Below the pieces are notes generated by a model that saw nothing but the letters and a program-made list of their open reading frames with translations, did no database searches and was not told the origin of the DNA. Shown in pieces: positions 7,801-9,751 of a DNA stretch of 9,751 bases; position 1 is the first letter of the stretch, and each line of letters begins with the position of its first letter. The translations under genes were made by a program, and so were the position numbers. Origin of the DNA: Planctomycetota bacterium (GTDB lineage Bacteria; Planctomycetota; B129-G9); the NCBI GenBank assembly GCA_030622295.1, contig JAUXGI010000021.1, forward strand, positions 1-9,751, given 5' to 3'.

Positions 7801-8495
7801 GCGGGGTGCCGGGTGTCATCCTGGGCACGATAGCGCACAGACTCTTCGAGACGCTCCGGCCCGGCGACCGCGAGGAACAGATACGACAGGCAATCCAGGC
7901 ATCGGGCGAATTCACGGAAGCGGAAAGGAATGAACTCGCGAAGACACTGCGGCGGTTTGTTGAAAAATTCGACGCCTCGCCCCTCTCGAAGATACTGGCC
8001 GCCGCGCGTGAATTGTGGACGGAAGTGAGTTTCGTTGCGAAGTGCGGCGACGCGCTGATTGAAGGCAAGGTCGATTCACTATTCCGTGACAGCAAGGGCG
8101 CGCTGCATGTTCTCGACTACAAAAGCGACCTTGTGCCCGACGGGAAATTCGACGAGAAGTTGAATTACTACCGCCTGCAGTTGGCGGCGTACGCGCTGGG
8201 GGCCGGGGCCGCCCTGGGTGAGGTGCCGAAATCCGCGCGGCTGTACTTCTTCCGCTATGGCGGGACCGCCGGACTGCCGGTGTCGGAAAAAGACCTCCAG
8301 GGATTTGAGAAAGAGATAACGAAGGTGATTTCGGACATTCGCGCGAACCGGTTTGACCGTCGCGCTCCGGGTCCGTGCAGGTGCGGGTACGAATGGCTGT
8401 GCACCGCGAGGGGGTCAGACTCCCCGAGCGCGAAACACCACTTTCCGCAACAGGAACTAATTCAACAACCAGAAAAAACGGAGCCTCCAGAGTGA
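4857..8495 (+). CDS. addA: AddA-like UvrD-family helicase with C-terminal RecB-type nuclease
   Basis: This 1212-residue protein is the predicted 3'-to-5' motor and 3'-strand nuclease of AddAB. All superfamily 1A motifs are visible: Q motif near Q6, Walker A 22-29 (AGAGSGKT), Ia 53-63, Ib (STIHGFC, 100-106), DEFQD 381-385, III (VGDDKQSIYRFRGAD, 416-430), IV (LDTNFRT, 449-455), V (TVHKAKGLEF, 764-773) and VI (VAMTRAKDR, 840-848). The nuclease has H994, D1073, D1087-Y-K1089 and Q1108. C959 (HCPRKYC) and C1174, C1176, C1182 (CRCGYEWLC) resemble an iron-sulfur clamp with one residue fewer than usual between the first two tail cysteines. I chose the ATG at 4857: it overlaps addB by 14 bases, suggesting coupling, and puts the Q motif at the N-terminus. 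An ATG at 4731 would add 42 residues read through the cluster region of addB in another frame. Residues from 1183 are partly encoded by a dispersed repeat. Length matches Bacillus AddA (about 1,230). Confidence 0.92.
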   Translation: MKPTEQQDKAIKTLDADVCVTAGAGSGKTLVLAHRYLHILRTGTVGVPGIVAITFTEKAAREMRDRIRAYCDREIRSARNDEELRKWRAHKRDLEGARISTIHGFCSGILREHPVEAGVDPVFSVKDENAATILAARVVDESVEDLLTSRDVHIQKVIDIYGVRRTKGILRALLGRMEDTGIACNFLAKHDNRQLLEMYRERLVEVQAELARQLSARKDWREQINFLGKISATNEADKLEKERRKVIETDRAIHSSTKDADIASALQNMLTINLGCGSAKYWRSKELLKEVKAAIDSLRESVKAHKDIVLAVIDEKDVENIDLARALKTVYYSALERYRRAKEEAGMLTFEDLEIKTRDLLSGNEGVRRELQGHIRFILVDEFQDISPIQHQIIWLLAGRTGADKGREKRPNLFFVGDDKQSIYRFRGADVGVFTNAREGIDAQGRIALDTNFRTVEGGVELANVLFGKLMHKDRATRDYHAVYEEISPFREALPEAPFAELLLLRYEKEGKPRADELRLCEARAVAQKILKLTSSDGMRVYDQEEKKWVRPGFRHIAVICRKLKYLVHAYERAFQEAEIPYHVTAGSDFYARQEVRDVLNMLRVIDNTRDEYALAGVLRSPMFSMSDEALYWLSTLEGGSFTKKFHSGRVCGEMKREENEKLDFARRAVPRLQSLKDRLPLPQIIKKILEITGMEAILATTFNGSQKIANLRKMIEVARGFEAGGIFSLRDFIKYINEFLTQEMRESQAAVEDEEENVVRIMTVHKAKGLEFPIVIIPDICPQSERRSDQASIGLSRELGLIPKMPERPGNKPPNGIYKLHRCSEKLKDEAESKRLLYVAMTRAKDRLILSGCMEKGKEPQGWLGYLADALSLDMKDAGEEAEFLHVVEKNIYDPANAPPRPKGRTPDIGTIIEIMQNVEAEEIPADTPQWRRVSDVPPSLETKRAFNPTELVEYAHCPRKYCYRFVRGYPEMPAQARQSSGVPGVILGTIAHRLFETLRPGDREEQIRQAIQASGEFTEAERNELAKTLRRFVEKFDASPLSKILAAARELWTEVSFVAKCGDALIEGKVDSLFRDSKGALHVLDYKSDLVPDGKFDEKLNYYRLQLAAYALGAGAALGEVPKSARLYFFRYGGTAGLPVSEKDLQGFEKEITKVISDIRANRFDRRAPGPCRCGYEWLCTARGSDSPSAKHHFPQQELIQQPEKTEPPE
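8405..8432. repeat. Collapsed copy of the dispersed repeat inside the addA reading frame
   Basis: GCGAGGGGGTCAG (8406-8418) runs straight into ACTCCCCGAGC (8419-8429), joining the left and right edges of the copy at 9649-9724 with no interior. CGCG at 8405-8408 and 8429-8432 and GGGG/CCCC at 8411-8414 and 8422-8425 form a hairpin with a small purine-rich interior loop and a 7-base loop. In the addA frame it encodes roughly residues 1184-1192 (ARGSDSPSA), directly after the last predicted cluster cysteine. Confidence 0.65.
8480..8483 (+). promoter_or_regulatory. Shine-Dalgarno site for the glycosyltransferase gene
   Basis: GGAG lies 8 bases before the GTG at 8492 and within the last codons of addA. 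Together with the GTGA stop-start overlap it supports translation from the GTG and excludes an upstream in-frame ATG at 8375. Confidence 0.7.
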
Positions 8496-9622
8496 GCGAA
8501 GACAAGAAGAAGATACTCGTGCTGAGCGCCGCCGTGGGCGCCGGTCACACCACCGCCGCCCGCGCCCTGGTGCAGGCGTGCGAGATGGAACACCCCGAGG
8601 CGGAAGCCGTATGGATTGATTCCTTCGACCTGTGCCCCCGAATTTACGGCAGGTTCTACAAGGGACTCTACAACCTCCTCGCCGGGCGCTTCCCGCATTT
8701 CTACGGCTACTGTTACGACACGCTGGACCGTGAAGAGAGATACGAAAAGCCCCGCGGCCTGGTAACGCTGATTGACAGGCTGTTCTTCCGCAGGTTCCTG
8801 AAGCGCGTCGAGGCGGAGAAGCCGGATATTATTGTCTGTACCCACTTTCAGCCGGGAGACGTCGTCTCAATCCTCAAGCCCAAAGGCAAGATTGACTGCC
8901 CGGTTGGTGTAATAGTCACGGATTACTACATGCACTCGTTCTGGGAGGTAAAGGACGCGGACTTCCACATAGTCTCGACGGAGGAGATGAAGGCGACCCT
9001 TGTGGAAAAAGGCTTTGACGCGGAGAGGATTCACGTCATCGGCATACCGGTAAGGCCGGAGTTCGTCGCGCCGACGGACAGGGCCGCAATTCTGAAGAAA
9101 CTCGGCTGCGTGGACGATGTCCCGATAGCGCTGACGGTCGCCAGCGGCTGGCAGAAGCGCGGGCCGGAGGTGACCGTGGAAGCGCTGATGAACACGGGCA
9201 TCGACATGCAAATACTCGCGGTCGCGGGCAGCAACAAGGAGAGCGAAGAGAAAATCCGCGCCCTGAAGCCCCCTGACGGTGTGAAACTGAAGGTCTTCGG
9301 ATTCGTGGATAACATCCACGAGATGATGCAGGTGGCCGATGTCATCGTAGCGAAGCCCGGCGGCGTGACGACCGTGGAGGCGCTGGCCGTGGGTCTGCCG
9401 ATGATAGCGATAAACCCCGTGCCCGGGCAGGAGATGGGCAACTGCCACTACCTGCTGCGCACGGGCGCCGGAGTCCTGGCGAACAGGCTGGGCAGCCTGA
9501 AGTATCACCTGCGGACAATCCTGGGCGACAAGGCCAGGGGAGCACGGATGCGCGAATGCGCGCGCAACGCGGGCCGACCCCGCGCGGCGTTCGAGATTAT
9601 CGATTTGCTGCTGAAGATGTGA
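8492..9622 (+). CDS. MGDG-synthase/UgtP-type glycosyltransferase (GT28 family)
   Basis: This 376-residue protein has the two-domain GT-B layout of diacylglycerol glycosyltransferases and is probably peripheral to the inner membrane face. It lacks an evident signal peptide or transmembrane helix. The N-terminal half matches the MGDG synthase domain: GAGH at 16-19 after a hydrophobic strand (KILVLSAAV), followed by the typical segment around IDSFDLCPRIYGRFYKGLY. The C-terminal half, from about residue 203, carries the donor-binding signature K288-P-G-G followed by TTVEALAVGLPMI, then PVPGQE at 309-314. The usual glycine-rich turn at the start of this half appears as ASGWQKRG (217-224). By family, the reaction is transfer of glucose or galactose from a UDP-sugar to a lipid acceptor; sugar, acceptor and processivity cannot be read from sequence. 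The GTG start overlaps the addA stop by four bases (GTGA), with GGAG 8 bases upstream, so it is translationally coupled to addA. It is in the operon but has no obvious functional link to DNA repair. Confidence 0.9.
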   Translation: MSEDKKKILVLSAAVGAGHTTAARALVQACEMEHPEAEAVWIDSFDLCPRIYGRFYKGLYNLLAGRFPHFYGYCYDTLDREERYEKPRGLVTLIDRLFFRRFLKRVEAEKPDIIVCTHFQPGDVVSILKPKGKIDCPVGVIVTDYYMHSFWEVKDADFHIVSTEEMKATLVEKGFDAERIHVIGIPVRPEFVAPTDRAAILKKLGCVDDVPIALTVASGWQKRGPEVTVEALMNTGIDMQILAVAGSNKESEEKIRALKPPDGVKLKVFGFVDNIHEMMQVADVIVAKPGGVTTVEALAVGLPMIAINPVPGQEMGNCHYLLRTGAGVLANRLGSLKYHLRTILGDKARGARMRECARNAGRPRAAFEIIDLLLKM

Positions 9623-9648
9623 TTTTGAAACCACGAATGGACACGCAC

Positions 9649-9724
9649 TGCGAGGGGGTCAGACGCTGAGGAGGAGGGCCGACCCGTCGGCCCGACGGGA
9701 AAGGGTCTGACTCCCCGAGCCGTG
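9649..9724. repeat. Hairpin copy of the GCGAGGGGGTCAG...CCCCGAGC dispersed repeat
   Basis: The left arm (9654-9664) pairs with the right arm (9705-9715) over eleven positions including one G-T pair. GCAC (9645-9648) and GTGC (9724-9727) can close the base. Inside is a perfect 7-base stem, GGGCCGA/TCGGCCC (9676-9682 and 9687-9693), with a CCCG loop. It begins 26 bases after the stop of the glycosyltransferase gene and has no T-tract, so it could stabilise the 3' end of the message but is not a canonical intrinsic terminator. The edges match the copies at 1391-1542 and 8405-8432. Confidence 0.75.
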
Positions 9725-9725
9725 T

Positions 9726-9746
9726 GCCTGTTGCCCGTTGCCGTTT
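9726..9746. repeat. Short degenerate heptamer run at the window edge
   Basis: Three successive near-copies of a 7-base unit read GCCTGTT, GCCCGTT and GCCGTTT. The run is too short to be sure, and the window ends five bases later, so its true extent is unseen. It resembles in style, but not in sequence, the heptamer array at 18-58. Confidence 0.3.
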
Positions 9747-9751
9747 GGCGA

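Noticed and set aside
8375..8491. Upstream ATG extending the glycosyltransferase by 39 residues
   Set aside because: The extension overlaps the end of addA and has no family similarity. The GTG at 8492 has a good ribosome binding site and a stop-start overlap.
1625..8495. RecBCD or AdnAB instead of AddAB, or a phage-defence module
   Set aside because: There is no RecC- or RecD-like gene. The first subunit has a degenerate DEAD-box position and AddB-type cysteine spacing, unlike AdnAB, where both subunits have UvrD-like motors. No defence-specific domain or neighbour is seen.
9654..9715. Intrinsic terminator after the glycosyltransferase gene
   Set aside because: The hairpin is strong but no T-tract follows on the plus strand, and it belongs to a repeat family also found inside addA.

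Overview
The window is a GC-rich stretch of chromosomal bacterial DNA, most likely from an uncultured Gram-negative-type lineage. That guess rests on a stand-alone HD-GYP response regulator, an AddAB-type recombination nuclease and intergenic DNA full of GC-rich palindromic repeats. Nothing here fixes the phylum. No phage, plasmid, CRISPR, transposase, tRNA or rRNA gene is visible.

Layout. Positions 1-66 hold a degenerate heptamer tandem repeat. Positions 67-1110 (minus strand) encode a receiver plus HD-GYP response regulator, with a GTG start and a clear ribosome binding site. Positions 1111-1624 form a divergent intergenic region of about 515 bases. It contains an 83-base palindromic element with nested inverted repeats, several smaller hairpins and the long copy of a dispersed repeat. 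Positions 1625-9622 (plus strand) hold three overlapping genes: an AddB-like nuclease subunit (1081 aa), an AddA-like UvrD-type helicase-nuclease (1212 aa, 14-base overlap) and an MGDG-synthase/UgtP-type glycosyltransferase (376 aa, GTGA overlap). The window ends with another copy of the dispersed repeat and a second short heptamer run.

How the genes work together. The AddB and AddA homologues should form one heterodimeric helicase-nuclease. Such enzymes resect double-strand DNA ends to 3' single strands for RecA-dependent repair. Both subunits keep a complete RecB-type nuclease motif set, and both have a four-cysteine pattern resembling the iron-sulfur clamp of AddB nucleases. The downstream glycosyltransferase looks like a membrane glycolipid enzyme and is tied to addAB by translational overlap, not by any obvious shared pathway. 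The divergent HD-GYP regulator probably degrades cyclic di-GMP; no partner kinase is in view.

The main observations beyond ordinary gene content are in the repeats. A family bounded by GCGAGGGGGTCAG and CCCCGAGC occurs three times with different interiors. One collapsed copy lies inside the addA reading frame directly after the last predicted cluster cysteine, so it supplies part of the protein's C-terminal tail. I did not find convincing evidence of an undescribed gene system.
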